Positions 5,960 to 7,735 of a DNA stretch of 7,735 bases are shown piece after piece (the first letter of the stretch is position 1; each line of letters opens with the position of its first letter). The translations under genes were made by a program, and so were the position numbers. Below the pieces are notes generated by a model that worked only from the letters and a program-made list of their open reading frames with translations, was not told where the DNA came from and made no database searches. This stretch comes from Chloroflexota bacterium (GTDB lineage Bacteria; Chloroflexota; Chloroflexia; Chloroflexales; Kallotenuaceae): the NCBI GenBank assembly GCA_019240175.1, contig JAFAYS010000948.1, forward strand, positions 1-7,735, given 5' to 3'.

Positions 5960-5968
5960 AGTTTAGCA
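5960..5968 (-). promoter_or_regulatory. Probable extended -10 promoter of the tRNA gene
   Basis: TGCTAAACT on the minus strand lies 8 nt upstream of the tRNA 5' end, the right distance for a transcript starting just before the mature tRNA. No clear -35 hexamer lies at 16-18 nt. The same transcript would run on into the FRG gene. Confidence 0.45.
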
Positions 5969-6184
5969 CATAATCTAAGCACAATACTTACAATAATCTA
6001 TGCATATGTAACTCGATAGCACAGATCAGTAAAAGGTGTGATCATAGAATTAATAAGCACCTTATGGACTTGTGATTTATCAAGTCTGAAGTTGCCTAGA
6101 CCAAACAATTTGTGGATGTTATTCAAAACGCCTCTATAGTCCGAAGAAAAGGTTGTTGTGTATCTTGGATAAGATTTCTATGGT
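5969..6184. other. Low-GC gene-free spacer
   Basis: This AT-rich stretch between the tRNA promoter and the treS 3' end has stops in all frames at short intervals. No protein-like open frame, tRNA-like fold or tandem repeat was recognised. Its composition matches the FRG gene rather than treS, so it probably belongs to the same foreign-looking segment. Confidence 0.5.
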
Positions 6185-6209
6185 GGGGCGTACGCTGGTT
6201 GTACGCCCC
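6185..6209 (-). terminator. Hairpin downstream of treS, no U tract
   Basis: A perfect 9-bp inverted repeat (GGGGCGTAC 6185-6193, GTACGCCCC 6201-6209) with a 7-nt loop lies 22 nt past the treS stop. Neither strand has a T run after the stem, so it is not a classical intrinsic terminator. It may stabilise the 3' end of the mRNA or act as a weak terminator. Confidence 0.4.
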
Positions 6210-6231
6210 CTGCGATCTCGTTCAGCAGCGT

Positions 6232-7735
<1,504 letters not shown>

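Noticed and set aside
6181..6210. Second attachment-site copy of the tRNA 3' end at the far edge of the low-GC segment
   Set aside because: The run GGTGGGGCG only superficially resembles the tRNA end GGTGGGCGGG. The similarity stops after a few bases, and the stretch is explained by the 9-bp hairpin. No copy was found near 5090-5125 either.

Overview
The window looks like a piece of bacterial chromosome from a high-GC organism, most probably a member of the Chloroflexota (Herpetosiphon/Roseiflexus/Kallotenue-like). That placement is an impression from protein flavour and gene content (short citrate synthase, DinB-like protein, single-domain trehalose synthase, an unfamiliar acidic protein) and has not been tested. 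Seven intact or window-truncated protein genes, one broken protein gene and one tRNA gene can be supported.

Layout. Positions 1-100 hold the end of an upstream plus-strand unit, closed by an intrinsic terminator. Then come a DUF427 protein (+, 196-693); two minus-strand genes converging on it, a very acidic protein of unknown function (758-1393) and a four-helix membrane protein of the phage-holin-4/YvlD type (1484-1879); and a gene-free, repeat-rich divergent spacer (1880-2254). Citrate synthase (+, 2255-3403) and a DinB-family protein (+, 3514-4089) follow, closed by a textbook terminator. A SAM-dependent methyltransferase (-, 4215-5024) has a recognisable TTGACT-17-TATCCT promoter. A low-GC segment of about 1.1 kb (roughly 5090-6180) contains an FRG-domain gene interrupted by one in-frame TGA and, 12 nt upstream of its ATG, a tRNA-Ile(GAT) gene with one extra base in its T arm. 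The window closes with the 3' 1.5 kb of a trehalose synthase gene (treS, -).

How the parts relate. Citrate synthase (TCA entry) and TreS (maltose/trehalose interconversion) are ordinary core metabolism. DUF427, DinB-like, holin-like and methyltransferase genes are generic accessory or housekeeping genes, and I see no shared pathway. The accessory-looking part is the low-GC FRG/tRNA segment, whose codon use differs sharply from its neighbours and which probably arrived by transfer. Several promoters are of the extended -10 type (TGn plus a TATAAT-like hexamer).

I do not see a convincing new multi-gene system. The points most worth a second look are the FRG pseudogene or readthrough candidate, the irregular tRNA-Ile, and the GAAC-based heptamer/octamer repeat array between the holin-like gene and gltA.
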